Shown here: positions 33,588 to 41,047 of the stretch, in pieces
Position numbering within the stretch: position 1 is the stretch's first letter
How the letters are laid out: every line of letters starts with the position of its first letter
NCBI RefSeq assembly: GCF_002900095.1
Contig: NZ_LLKN01000002.1
Span: 868,001-932,000 of the forward strand
Source of the DNA: Salegentibacter mishustinae
GTDB taxonomy: Bacteria; Bacteroidota; Bacteroidia; Flavobacteriales; Flavobacteriaceae
Reading direction: 5' to 3'
Length of the DNA: 64,000 bases
Notes under the pieces: generated by a model
Seen by the model: the letters and a program-made list of their open reading frames with translations, nothing else
Databases searched by the model: none
What the model was told of the DNA's origin: nothing
Translations under genes and position numbers: made by a program

Positions 33588-35024
33588 ATGAAACGTTTAT
33601 CTATTGCCTTAGTTTTAGCCTGTTTTAGCCTATTCAGCTGTTCAACAGAAGAAGAACCAGAAGTGAATCCAGCACCATCTGAACCTGCTCTTTTAACAGG
33701 TGTTTTTTTAGATTCTCCTGTGGAGGGTTTAATTTATAAAACAAATACCCAGGAAGGCATAACCAATTCCGCTGGAGAGTTTCAGTTTGAAGAAGGTGAG
33801 ACAGTCAGTTTTTTTGTAGGGTCAGTCAAAATTGGAGAAGCTAAAGGTGAAAATACAATTACGCCCATTGATATAGCTGTTACTCCAAACGCTAATATTA
33901 ACTCTTCTGAAGTGAAAAATATTGCTGCTTTCTTACAGACTTTTGATGCCGACAAAGAACCTGAAAATGGTATTCAAATTTCAGATGAAGCGGTAGAAGC
34001 TATGTCGCTAACTGAAATTGATTTTAGAAATCCTATTATCCAATTATTGGGTGAATTAGTGATGGAAATTAATATGAATACTCTAGCAGATCTGGAAGTT
34101 GTTTTTCCTGAAGAAGCTACGAACCATCTTGCTCAAAGTCTCGAATTAGATTACGAAATGTCGGGATTAGAAGGGGGTGCTTTCTTTCATATTGTAGAAT
34201 CATGGGAAACCAGAACCCGGAATGTGCATTGGATTCATGAATTTGATTCCGAAGGGAAAATTTCAAAGTCTAAGGCGTTTGAGAAATATCCCTGGAGGCC
34301 ACTCCTTTCTTATAGTTATAGTGATTACAATACTAACGGATTTCCAGAATTTTTTACCGGAGACCATCTCCGTGCAGATGGTTCCAGCGGATTTACCTTG
34401 AATTATTATTTTTCCTATGAAGAAAATTCTAAAATCGAGTCTTTTTCATATAGTCCTTCGTCGATGAGTGATTCAGATCTATATGTTTGGAAAATAGATG
34501 CAATTGATGAAGAAAGAAGAGTAACCGAGGTCTCGATTTTTGAGCAGGGTACTTCTACTGGAAGCACTCTTTATGAGTTTGATGATCTTAATAATTCTAA
34601 TAAGATTCTCATATATGTTAATGGGACGAGTGAACCAAAAACGATAGAAGAACTTGTTTTTACCGAATTCGGCTCTTTAGCAATCAAGAAAATGTATGAT
34701 GGGAGCAGGCTAACTCAATTAACGAATAGACATTATCGGGAAGATTATACTCCCGAGAAAGAAGTAAGAATAGATTACAGAGATTCATTGCCAGATCTCA
34801 AGACAATTGAATTTAAAGATGAAAACGGGCAGATTAATAGAATAGAAAAATATACGGCTGACGTTTTGTTTGAGCTTTTTGAAAGGTTAGAAGACGGTTC
34901 TTCTACAAATACAGTTTACAATATAGAAGACGGATCTTACTATATTGAATACAGAGATACTAATAATCAAAAGTATAAGACAGAATATTATGATGCTGAT
35001 GGGAACCTCCTTTCCACTGAATAA
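33588..35024 (+). CDS. Lipoprotein of unknown function, 478 residues
   Basis: A signal peptide with lipobox ends at C18 ('FSLFSCSTEEE'), followed by an acidic Bacteroidota-type export segment. The first domain (about 35-110, 'LLTGVFLDSPVEGLIYKTNTQEG', 'SAGEFQFEEGETVSFFVG') is a beta-rich module seen at the N-terminus of many marine bacterial surface proteins. The rest contains repeated YD/RHS-like strands ('EFDSEGKISKSKAFEKYP', 'FEFDDLNNSNK', 'EYYDADGNLLS'), giving a beta-sheet surface protein. No enzyme motif is seen. The gene stands alone with a terminator behind it. Confidence 0.82.
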   Translation: MKRLSIALVLACFSLFSCSTEEEPEVNPAPSEPALLTGVFLDSPVEGLIYKTNTQEGITNSAGEFQFEEGETVSFFVGSVKIGEAKGENTITPIDIAVTPNANINSSEVKNIAAFLQTFDADKEPENGIQISDEAVEAMSLTEIDFRNPIIQLLGELVMEINMNTLADLEVVFPEEATNHLAQSLELDYEMSGLEGGAFFHIVESWETRTRNVHWIHEFDSEGKISKSKAFEKYPWRPLLSYSYSDYNTNGFPEFFTGDHLRADGSSGFTLNYYFSYEENSKIESFSYSPSSMSDSDLYVWKIDAIDEERRVTEVSIFEQGTSTGSTLYEFDDLNNSNKILIYVNGTSEPKTIEELVFTEFGSLAIKKMYDGSRLTQLTNRHYREDYTPEKEVRIDYRDSLPDLKTIEFKDENGQINRIEKYTADVLFELFERLEDGSSTNTVYNIEDGSYYIEYRDTNNQKYKTEYYDADGNLLSTE

Positions 35025-35037
35025 TAAAAGAATTTAT

Positions 35038-35074
35038 AAAAAGGCCCGGTTATTAAATATCCCGGGCCTTTTTA
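35038..35074. terminator. Bidirectional terminator, lipoprotein / acyl-CoA dehydrogenase
   Basis: AAAGGCCCGG and CCGGGCCTTT pair over ten bases around a loop of about 12; A/T runs lie on both sides. It separates two convergent genes. Confidence 0.85.
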
Positions 35075-35077
35075 CTT

Positions 35078-36256
35078 TTATTGAAAAGCGGGAATCCCTG
35101 TAATATCCATTCCAGTTATTAGTAAATGTATATCGTGCGTACCTTCGTAAGTGATTACACTTTCCAGGTTCATCATATGGCGCATAATGCTGTATTCGCC
35201 GGTAATCCCCATACCGCCTAGAATTTGTCTTGCTTCCCGGGCTATTTTTATCGCCATTTCTACATTATTTCTTTTGGCCATAGATATTTGAGCCGAAGTC
35301 GCCTTTCCCTCATTTCTAAGAACACCCAATCTCCAGGCCATAAGCTGAGCCTTGGTGATCTCGGTGATCATTTCTGCTAATTTTTTCTGCTGAAGTTGTG
35401 TCCCGGCAATTGGTTTGTCAAATTGCACGCGCTCTTTTGCATAACGCAAAGCGGTGTCATAGCAATCCATTGCAGCGCCAATAGCTCCCCATGCAATTCC
35501 GTAGCGGGCAGAATCAAGACAACCTAATGGAGCACCAAGTCCGCTTTTATTCGGCATTAGATTTTCCTTTGGCACTTTTACATTATCAAAAATAAGTTCT
35601 CCGGTTGCGCTAGCGCGAAGTGACCATTTATTATGAGTTTCAGGAGTAGAAAAGCCTTCAATTCCTCTTTCTACGATAAGACCATGAATACGTCCGTTTT
35701 CATCTTTCGCCCATACCACTGCAATATCTGCAAAAGGTGCATTAGAGATCCACATTTTAGCCCCATTTAATAAATAATGATCGCCTTTATCTTTAAAATT
35801 AGTGGTCATCCCGCCTGGATTAGAACCGTGATCTGGCTCGGTAAGCCCAAAACAGCCCATAAATTCTCCCGATGCTAATTTTGGTAAGTATTTTTTGCGT
35901 TGTTCTTCTGTACCGTATTTAAAAATAGGATACATTACCAGTGAGCTTTGAACAGATGCGGTAGAGCGAACCCCACTGTCACCACGTTCAATTTCCTGCA
36001 TGATAAGTCCGTATGAGATTTGATCCAGGCCAGCACCGCCATATTCTTCCGGGATATAAGGACCAAAAGCTCCAATTTCGGCTAAACCGCTAATTATAGA
36101 TTTAGGGAATTCTGCTTTTTGAGCAGCATCTTCAATTATTGGAGAAACTTCGCGTTTCACCCATTCTCTGGCGGCATCGCGAACTATCTTATGTTCATCG
36201 GTAAGCAGCTCATCGATATTATAATAATCTGGAGCCTGGAAGTTATCTGTTCTCAT
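35078..36256 (-). CDS. Acyl-CoA dehydrogenase, glutaryl-CoA dehydrogenase type
   Basis: The protein has 392 residues. It oxidises and decarboxylates glutaryl-CoA to crotonyl-CoA, with FAD, in lysine and tryptophan breakdown. 'CFGLTEPDHGSNPGGMTT' and 'MWISNAPFADIAVVWAK' bind FAD and substrate; the catalytic Glu is in 'VITYEGTHDIHLLI', typical of GcdH. 'RYGIAWGAIGAAMDCYDTAL' is also GcdH-like. A promoter-like CAAATGTA lies 18 bases upstream on the plus strand. It may work with the saccharopine dehydrogenase at 8 kb, but a full pathway is not visible here. Confidence 0.9.
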   Translation of the reverse strand: MRTDNFQAPDYYNIDELLTDEHKIVRDAAREWVKREVSPIIEDAAQKAEFPKSIISGLAEIGAFGPYIPEEYGGAGLDQISYGLIMQEIERGDSGVRSTASVQSSLVMYPIFKYGTEEQRKKYLPKLASGEFMGCFGLTEPDHGSNPGGMTTNFKDKGDHYLLNGAKMWISNAPFADIAVVWAKDENGRIHGLIVERGIEGFSTPETHNKWSLRASATGELIFDNVKVPKENLMPNKSGLGAPLGCLDSARYGIAWGAIGAAMDCYDTALRYAKERVQFDKPIAGTQLQQKKLAEMITEITKAQLMAWRLGVLRNEGKATSAQISMAKRNNVEMAIKIAREARQILGGMGITGEYSIMRHMMNLESVITYEGTHDIHLLITGMDITGIPAFQ

Positions 36257-36273
36257 CTGTGTGGTGTTTTACA

Positions 36274-36281
36274 CAAATGTA
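36274..36281 (-). promoter_or_regulatory. -7 box of the glutaryl-CoA dehydrogenase gene
   Basis: TACATTTG on the minus strand, 18 bases before the ATG. TTG elements on the same strand lie 16 and 20 bases further upstream (CAA at 36298 and 36302). Confidence 0.6.
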
Positions 36282-36312
36282 ACTAAGCTTTTTAAAGCAA
36301 ACAATTTTAAGA

Positions 36313-37035
36313 TTATAATTTAAGATAGAAGTCTTTTACAAGCTTTTTATAAGCATCTGTATAATTATGTCGTGAAATTTCAATGATAAGTTCATTTTCT
36401 TCAGCCTGCTCCTTTTTAAAATTAAAGCTTAGCAAACTTCTCTTTATTTCTGATTTTTCATTGCCGCGAACCCGGATAATTTTCTTTGGAAAAAGCCCAA
36501 ATACACGGGCGAGGCTTATAAAATTACTTTCTTCCTTATGCGGAATAATCGCATTGAATTCCCCATTTGGATGAAGTAGTTTTGAAACACCTTCAAGTAA
36601 TTCTGAAAAAGGCAGAGCTTCAGCAAAACGGGCTTTATTTCTACTAGCGCTTTCTGAAGTATAATCTTCAGCATAAAATGGCGGATTTGAGATAATTAGC
36701 TCGTACTTGTCTTCATCCTGCATTTCTTCTACAAATTCATCAAAAGCGGCATGATAGCAAAATAGCCTGTCGCCCCAGGGGCTTTGTTCAAAATTATCTA
36801 CAGCTTGTTCGTAAGCATCTTCATCAATTTCTAAAGCATCAATAAGAAGGGCAGGGGAGCGTTGTGCTAGCATTAACGCAATTAGGCCTGTTCCTGTTCC
36901 AATATCAAGTATACTGTCTGGTTTCTGCTCCAGGGAAGCCCAGGCGCCTAGTAAAACACCGTCGGTGCCAATTTTCATGGCGCAGCGATCTTGTTCTATC
37001 TTAAATTCTTTAAACTGAAATGCTTTTTCTGACAT
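36313..37035 (-). CDS. tRNA1(Val) A37 N6-methyltransferase (TrmN6/YfiC-like)
   Basis: The protein has 240 residues. It methylates N6 of adenine-37 in tRNA-Val1 with SAM. 'MKIGTDGVLLGAWA' and 'SILDIGTGTGLIALMLAQR' make the SAM pocket; 'LIISNPPFYAED' is the NPPY/F motif for the exocyclic amine of adenine. The length and order match YfiC. It follows the terminator of the tsf operon and precedes the acyl-CoA dehydrogenase gene on the same strand with a 56-base gap. Confidence 0.92.
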   Translation of the reverse strand: MSEKAFQFKEFKIEQDRCAMKIGTDGVLLGAWASLEQKPDSILDIGTGTGLIALMLAQRSPALLIDALEIDEDAYEQAVDNFEQSPWGDRLFCYHAAFDEFVEEMQDEDKYELIISNPPFYAEDYTSESASRNKARFAEALPFSELLEGVSKLLHPNGEFNAIIPHKEESNFISLARVFGLFPKKIIRVRGNEKSEIKRSLLSFNFKKEQAEENELIIEISRHNYTDAYKKLVKDFYLKL

Positions 37036-37046
37036 TTGATAAAATT

Positions 37047-37080
37047 AAAAAAACCGCTCCAGATAAGTGAAGCGGTTTTA
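37047..37080 (-). terminator. Terminator of the ribosomal/tsf operon
   Basis: AAACCGCT and AGCGGTTT pair around a 12-base loop; on the minus strand seven T follow, as needed to end tsf transcription. Confidence 0.75.
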
Positions 37081-37090
37081 GATTTATTAG

Positions 37091-37114
37091 GATTTCCGCC
37101 TGCGCGGAAATGAC
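37091..37114. repeat. Short palindrome ending in TGAC
   Basis: TTTCCGC-CTGC-GCGGAAA followed by TGAC, directly after tsf. It shares the GATGAC-like foot of the dispersed repeats but has a different stem; a related stem (TTCCGCTG) occurs at 39024-39040. Confidence 0.55.
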
Positions 37115-37123
37115 AAATTTTAA

Positions 37124-37951
37124 TTACTCTCCTAAAGCAACTCTTTCGAAACCTACAACAGTAAGATCTGAATCTACAGATTTTACGTAGTCTGCAACGC
37201 TTTGCTTACCGTCTTTGATAAACGCCTGGTTAACTAAAGTGTTGTCTTTAAAGTAACGCTGAATTTTTCCTTTTGCTATTTTGTCTAGCATTTCTTCAGG
37301 TTTACCTTCCTGACGAAGTGTATCTTTAGCAATCTCTACTTCTTTATCTATGGTTTCCTGGTCTACACCTTCTTCGTTAAGTGCGATAGGGTTCATAGCG
37401 GCAGCTTGCATAGAAACGTTTTTTGCAGCTTCATCTGCACCTTCAACATTTTTAGAAAGACCGGTGATTACAGCAATTTTGTTTCCTGCGTGAATATAAG
37501 AACCTACAAACGGAGCTTCTAAAGTTTTAAAAGCACCAATTTCTATTTTCTCACCGATTACACCAGTTTGCTCAGTTAATTTATCTTCAACTGAAATGCC
37601 ATTGTAATCTGCTTTAAGCAATTCTTCTTTTGAAGAAACAGTAAGTGCGATATCTGCGAAATTGTTTGCCATTTTTACGAAATCATCGTTTTTAGCAACA
37701 AAGTCGGTTTCACAGTTAAGAGAGATGATAATACCTTTGGTGTTATCGTCGTTTACCTTAGCAATTGCAGCACCTTCGGCTGAATCTCTATCGGCTCTCT
37801 TAGCAGCAACTTTCTGACCTTTTTTACGAAGTACTTCAATAGCCTTGTCAAAATCACCATCTGCCTCTACAAGTGCCTTTTTACAATCCATCATACCGGC
37901 ACCGGTAGCTTTTCTTAATTTGTTTACTTCTGCGGCGGTTATCTTAGCCAT
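37124..37951 (-). CDS. tsf: Elongation factor Ts
   Basis: The protein has 275 residues. It is the nucleotide exchange factor of EF-Tu. 'ITAAEVNKLRKATGAGMMDCKKALVEADGDFDKAIEVLRKKG' is the UBA-like N-terminal domain; 'SLNCETDFVAKNDDFV' carries the TDFV motif that contacts EF-Tu. It lies 88 bases downstream of rpsB, as in nearly all bacteria, and a terminator follows. Confidence 0.98.
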   Translation of the reverse strand: MAKITAAEVNKLRKATGAGMMDCKKALVEADGDFDKAIEVLRKKGQKVAAKRADRDSAEGAAIAKVNDDNTKGIIISLNCETDFVAKNDDFVKMANNFADIALTVSSKEELLKADYNGISVEDKLTEQTGVIGEKIEIGAFKTLEAPFVGSYIHAGNKIAVITGLSKNVEGADEAAKNVSMQAAAMNPIALNEEGVDQETIDKEVEIAKDTLRQEGKPEEMLDKIAKGKIQRYFKDNTLVNQAFIKDGKQSVADYVKSVDSDLTVVGFERVALGE

Positions 37952-38039
37952 AGTATTGTTTTTTATTTAAAAAAGTCGCTTAGAGACCAACTGTTAGGAA
38001 AGAAACTAAACGACTTTTTGAATGTTATAAAATGTTATT

Positions 38040-38933
38040 TTATTCTTCTTCGTTAGATGAAGCTTTGTCTAAAGTTTCTTTCTTAGACTCAAGTTTTACA
38101 TCTTTCTTAGCTTCTTTCATTGCCTTTTTGTCTTCGGCATCTTTAGAAGGAGCTTCAGCCTCTGGTTGCTTTACAGCAGCCTTTGGTGCTTTTGGCTCTT
38201 TTTCTTCTTTGTCAGCTTTCTCTTTTTTAGATTCTTTAGAAGCTTTTCTTTCAGAAAGGCCGTCTACAATAGAATCTGCAACATAAGAAACCACTTTGTT
38301 GATAGACTTTGAAGCATCGTCATTAGATGGAATTACGTACTCAACCTCACGAGGATCTGAGTTTGTATCTACCATAGCGAAAATTGGAATGTTTAATTTT
38401 TGAGCTTCTTTAATAGCAATGTGTTCACGAGTAATATCAACAACAAAAAGCGCTCCTGGAAGTCTGCTCATATCAGAAATAGAACCAAGGTTCTTTTCTA
38501 ATTTAGCTCTTAAACGATCTACCTGAAGACGTTCTTTTTTAGAAAGTGTATTAAAAGTACCATCTTTCTTCATTCTATCAATAGAGGCCATTTTCTTAAC
38601 AGCTCTACGAATAGTTACAAAGTTGGTAAGCATACCACCGGGCCAACGCTCGGTAATGTATGGCATATTTGCTTTTTCAGCTTGTTCGGCTACTATTTCT
38701 TTAGCTTGTTTCTTGGTAGCTACGAAAAGTATTTTTCTTCCGCTGGCTGCAATTTTTGCAAGGGCATCACCTGCCTCCTGCATTTTAGCAGCACTCTTAT
38801 ATAAGTTGATGATGTGAATCCCATTACGCTCCATATAGATGTATGGGGCCATATTTGGGTTCCATCTTCTTGTAAGATGTCCAAAATGTACACCTGCATC
38901 AAGTAATTCTTTTACTTCTACTTTGTTTGCCAT
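38040..38933 (-). CDS. rpsB: Small-subunit ribosomal protein uS2 with a long charged tail
   Basis: The protein has 297 residues; E. coli S2 has 241. The core (1-225) is standard: 'LLDAGVHFGHLTRRWNPNMAPYIY', 'RWPGGMLTNFVTIR', 'LPGALFVVDITREHIAIKEA', 'IPSNDDASKSI'. The last 65-70 residues are almost only K, E, A, S and D and must be disordered. S2 tails of this kind are frequent in Bacteroidota. The gene is preceded by three hairpins and 165 bases of untranslated sequence after rpsI. Confidence 0.97.
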   Translation of the reverse strand: MANKVEVKELLDAGVHFGHLTRRWNPNMAPYIYMERNGIHIINLYKSAAKMQEAGDALAKIAASGRKILFVATKKQAKEIVAEQAEKANMPYITERWPGGMLTNFVTIRRAVKKMASIDRMKKDGTFNTLSKKERLQVDRLRAKLEKNLGSISDMSRLPGALFVVDITREHIAIKEAQKLNIPIFAMVDTNSDPREVEYVIPSNDDASKSINKVVSYVADSIVDGLSERKASKESKKEKADKEEKEPKAPKAAVKQPEAEAPSKDAEDKKAMKEAKKDVKLESKKETLDKASSNEEE

Positions 38934-38977
38934 TTTTGTAATAGTTTACGTTCTGTTGAAGATAGCAACAAGTAAGT

Positions 38978-39040
38978 GGCTGTTTTAAAAACACGGCCTT
39001 ACCTGTTTAGATGCTAAACTAACTTCCGCTGGCAGCGGAA
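38978..39040 (-). promoter_or_regulatory. Candidate structured leader of rpsB
   Basis: Three adjacent hairpins lie between rpsI and rpsB: TTCCGCT-GGC-AGCGGAA (39024-39040), GTTTAG-ATG-CTAAAC (39005-39019), and GGC-TGTTTT/AAAACA-CGGCC with a two-base bulge (38978-38998). No T-run follows the first, so it is not a clear terminator. Such stacks in front of rpsB often serve autoregulation by S2, but that is inference. Confidence 0.5.
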
Positions 39041-39098
39041 TAACAACAAAAATCTTTTTAATATTAAATGAACTTTGGAATATAAATTCCAATAAAAA

Positions 39099-39485
39099 TT
39101 AACGTTTAGAGAACTGAAATTTCTTACGAGCTTTCTTCTGTCCAAACTTCTTACGCTCTACCATTCTTGGGTCTCTGGTCATTAAACCTTCTGGCTTTAA
39201 CACCGCTCTGTTCTCTGCATCCAGTTCTACCATTGCTCTTGCAAGTGCAAGACGAATAGCTTCTGCCTGTCCTGTAATACCACCACCGTAAACATTTGCT
39301 CTTACGTCAAAGTTATCGTCATTACCGGTAAGGTTAAGGGCCTGGTTTACTTTGTAAAGTAAAGGACCTGTGGTAAAGTAGTCTTTAAGGTCTTTTTTGT
39401 TTACGCTAAATTTTCCGCTTCCTTCAGAAACATAAACACGCGCAACCGCCGTTTTTCTACGGCCAATTTTGTGAATAACCTCCAT
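39099..39485 (-). CDS. rpsI: Small-subunit ribosomal protein uS9
   Basis: The protein has 128 residues with the diagnostic 'KIGRRKTAVARVYV' start, 'NVYGGGITGQAEAIRLALARAMVEL' and the basic C-terminal tail 'RMVERKKFGQKKARKKFQFSKR' that reaches the P-site tRNA. Its ATG shares one base with the rplM stop (TAATG), so the genes are translationally coupled. Confidence 0.98.
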   Translation of the reverse strand: MEVIHKIGRRKTAVARVYVSEGSGKFSVNKKDLKDYFTTGPLLYKVNQALNLTGNDDNFDVRANVYGGGITGQAEAIRLALARAMVELDAENRAVLKPEGLMTRDPRMVERKKFGQKKARKKFQFSKR

Positions 39486-39940
39486 TACTTAAGATCGTTT
39501 AAGTTAATAGTTTTAGGCTTTTGTGCAGTGTGATCGTGTTCTGATCCTGCGTAAACCTTTAAATTTCTAAATAGGTCTGCTCCAAGTTTGTTCTTTGGTA
39601 GCATTCCTTTTACTGATTTTTCGATTAATCTCTCTGGATTCTTTTCGAATAATTCAGCTGCTGTTAGACTTTTTTGTCCACCCGGGTAGCCAGTATGACG
39701 AATGTATTCTTTCGAATCCCATTTCTTACCGGTTAAGTTGATCTTTTCTGCATTGGTAACGATTACGTTATCACCACAATCAACGTGCGGGGTGAAGTTA
39801 GGTTTGTGCTTACCTCTTAGTAGCTTGGCTACTTTAGAAGCTAGTCGGCCCAACGTCTGTCCTTCAGCATCTACGTGTACCCAATCCTTGGTCACGGTAG
39901 CCTTGTTGGCTGATACTGTTTTGTAGCTTAATGTGTCCAC
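39485..39940 (-). CDS. rplM: Large-subunit ribosomal protein uL13
   Basis: The protein has 151 residues with '[42 protein letters not shown]' and '[40 protein letters not shown]', diagnostic of L13. The start is GTG at 39940 ([16 protein letters not shown]). It is the first gene of rplM-rpsI-rpsB-tsf and has a structured 70-base leader after a full promoter. Confidence 0.98.
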   Translation of the reverse strand: MDTLSYKTVSANKATVTKDWVHVDAEGQTLGRLASKVAKLLRGKHKPNFTPHVDCGDNVIVTNAEKINLTGKKWDSKEYIRHTGYPGGQKSLTAAELFEKNPERLIEKSVKGMLPKNKLGADLFRNLKVYAGSEHDHTAQKPKTINLNDLK

Positions 39941-40013
39941 ACTAATTAAATTTACTTATTATTAAACATTCCATTCCCATTCCCAGCATAAATCATGTCG
40001 GGAAATCGGGGTG
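39941..40013 (-). promoter_or_regulatory. Candidate L13 autoregulatory leader
   Basis: The predicted 5' leader of rplM has a hairpin at 39980-40004: TTCCC...GGGAA outer stem (with one G-U extension), one A-C mismatch, then CAT/ATG around a five-base loop. Purine-rich GGGAATGGGAATGGAATG follows. Ribosomal leaders ahead of L13 are described in Bacteroidota; I infer that this is one. Confidence 0.55.
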
Positions 40014-40043
40014 CAAATGTACAATTATAAATTCATATAGCAA
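40014..40043 (-). promoter_or_regulatory. Promoter of the rplM operon (TTG-N19-TACATTTG)
   Basis: On the minus strand TTG (40041-40043), 19 bases, TACATTTG (40014-40021). The part of the 341-base divergent gap from 40044 to 40252 has no feature I can support. Confidence 0.75.
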
Positions 40044-40252
40044 ATCCGAAATTAATTAATTTATTTTGAGGGATATAGCTGCGGAACTTAATTCCATAAA
40101 TGAACAAAACCTGTTCAATTTTAGATTATAGGTTTTCACTTGCGGCTTATTTCCCACTACCTCTTACTACCTAAAATCGATAAAAGGCACATAATGAATG
40201 TTAAACGGTAATTTTTATGTTAATAAAGTCATAAAAATCTTTAAATACTCCT

Positions 40253-40260
40253 TAGCTTTG
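40253..40260 (+). promoter_or_regulatory. -7 box of the lipocalin-like lipoprotein gene
   Basis: TAGCTTTG fits TAnnTTTG and sits 21 bases before ATG 40282. It lies inside the longer upstream reading frame, which supports the later start. Confidence 0.55.
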
Positions 40261-40281
40261 TTCTCTCAAATTGATTTAGCT

Positions 40282-40869
40282 ATGAAAAACCTACTTAGAT
40301 TAAAAAGTCTCTTTATATTAGGAATTATCTTTAGTATAGCATCTTGTGAACCTAACCAGGACCATGTGGCCGAAACTGAGGTAAATAATTTAAATGCTAC
40401 TGCAAACATTACTCCAGAAGATCTTGAAGGAGAATGGGAACTTTCAGCTATGAATACCGATTTTGCGGTGAATCTTAATAATGATACCATCCATAACAAG
40501 AACATTTTACTTGAAACCGATTGTTTTAAAAATGTGGGCGTGATTTTTAATCCAGATGGAAGTATGACTACTACCAATTCTAAACTCGATTTTAAGGCCG
40601 GTGAAAGTAATGATGATTTTAAATGCCTTTCAGGAAGAACAGATACCGGGAGCTGGGATGTAGAAAATGTAAACGGTGATGAGCGTCTGGTAATTACGAT
40701 GACTATTGATGGCACTACTCGTACCCACAGCCGAATTTTAGATAGAACTGCCAATACCTTTGCTTTTGAAATAAGCAAATTTGAATCTGAGCAATACTAT
40801 GGAAATCCAGACGGGACGGATGCCGAAGAGGTTACCGTTTTATCTTTAGAATATACAAGGGTGAACTAG
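40282..40869 (+). CDS. Lipocalin-like lipoprotein
   Basis: From ATG 40282 the protein has 195 residues. A lipoprotein signal (MKNLLRLKSLFILGIIFSIASC) sets Cys22 as the lipidated residue. 'LEGEWELSAMNTDFAV' begins a beta-barrel like the lipocalin-like domains of Bacteroidota lipoproteins, with 'TMTIDGTTRTHSRILD' and a final 'TVLSLEYTRVN' strand. An ATG at 40198 would add 28 residues ahead of the signal and lies upstream of the -7 box, so I reject it. Ligand unknown. It is divergent from the rplM operon. Confidence 0.8.
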   Translation: MKNLLRLKSLFILGIIFSIASCEPNQDHVAETEVNNLNATANITPEDLEGEWELSAMNTDFAVNLNNDTIHNKNILLETDCFKNVGVIFNPDGSMTTTNSKLDFKAGESNDDFKCLSGRTDTGSWDVENVNGDERLVITMTIDGTTRTHSRILDRTANTFAFEISKFESEQYYGNPDGTDAEEVTVLSLEYTRVN

Positions 40870-40898
40870 CCTAACCAATCTTTTTAGTGTTAGATAGA

Positions 40899-40932
40899 AA
40901 AACCTCGCAACTTTGGTTGCGAGGTTTTTTGT
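40899..40932 (+). terminator. Terminator after the lipocalin-like gene
   Basis: AACCTCGCAA and TTGCGAGGTT pair perfectly over ten bases, followed by TTTTTT. Confidence 0.9.
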
Positions 40933-40950
40933 TTTTCCAACCCTTTAGGA

Positions 40951-40980
40951 GTTAGATCCTGAAACAAGTTCAGGATGGCG
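40951..40980. repeat. Dispersed palindromic repeat, well preserved
   Basis: ATCCTGAA-ACAAG-TTCAGGAT (40956-40976), an exact eight-base stem, followed by GGCG. It is the same stem as at 3619-3639. Confidence 0.75.
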
Positions 40981-41047
40981 TAATTAATCTATCTTAGTTA
41001 GAGCATTACGAATTGATTATTGGGTGAAAAGCTTTTAAATTCTTATT

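Noticed and set aside
40266-40778. Open frame of 170 codons on the minus strand opposite the lipocalin-like lipoprotein
   Set aside because: The plus-strand gene has a signal peptide, lipobox, promoter and terminator; the opposite frame has none of these.
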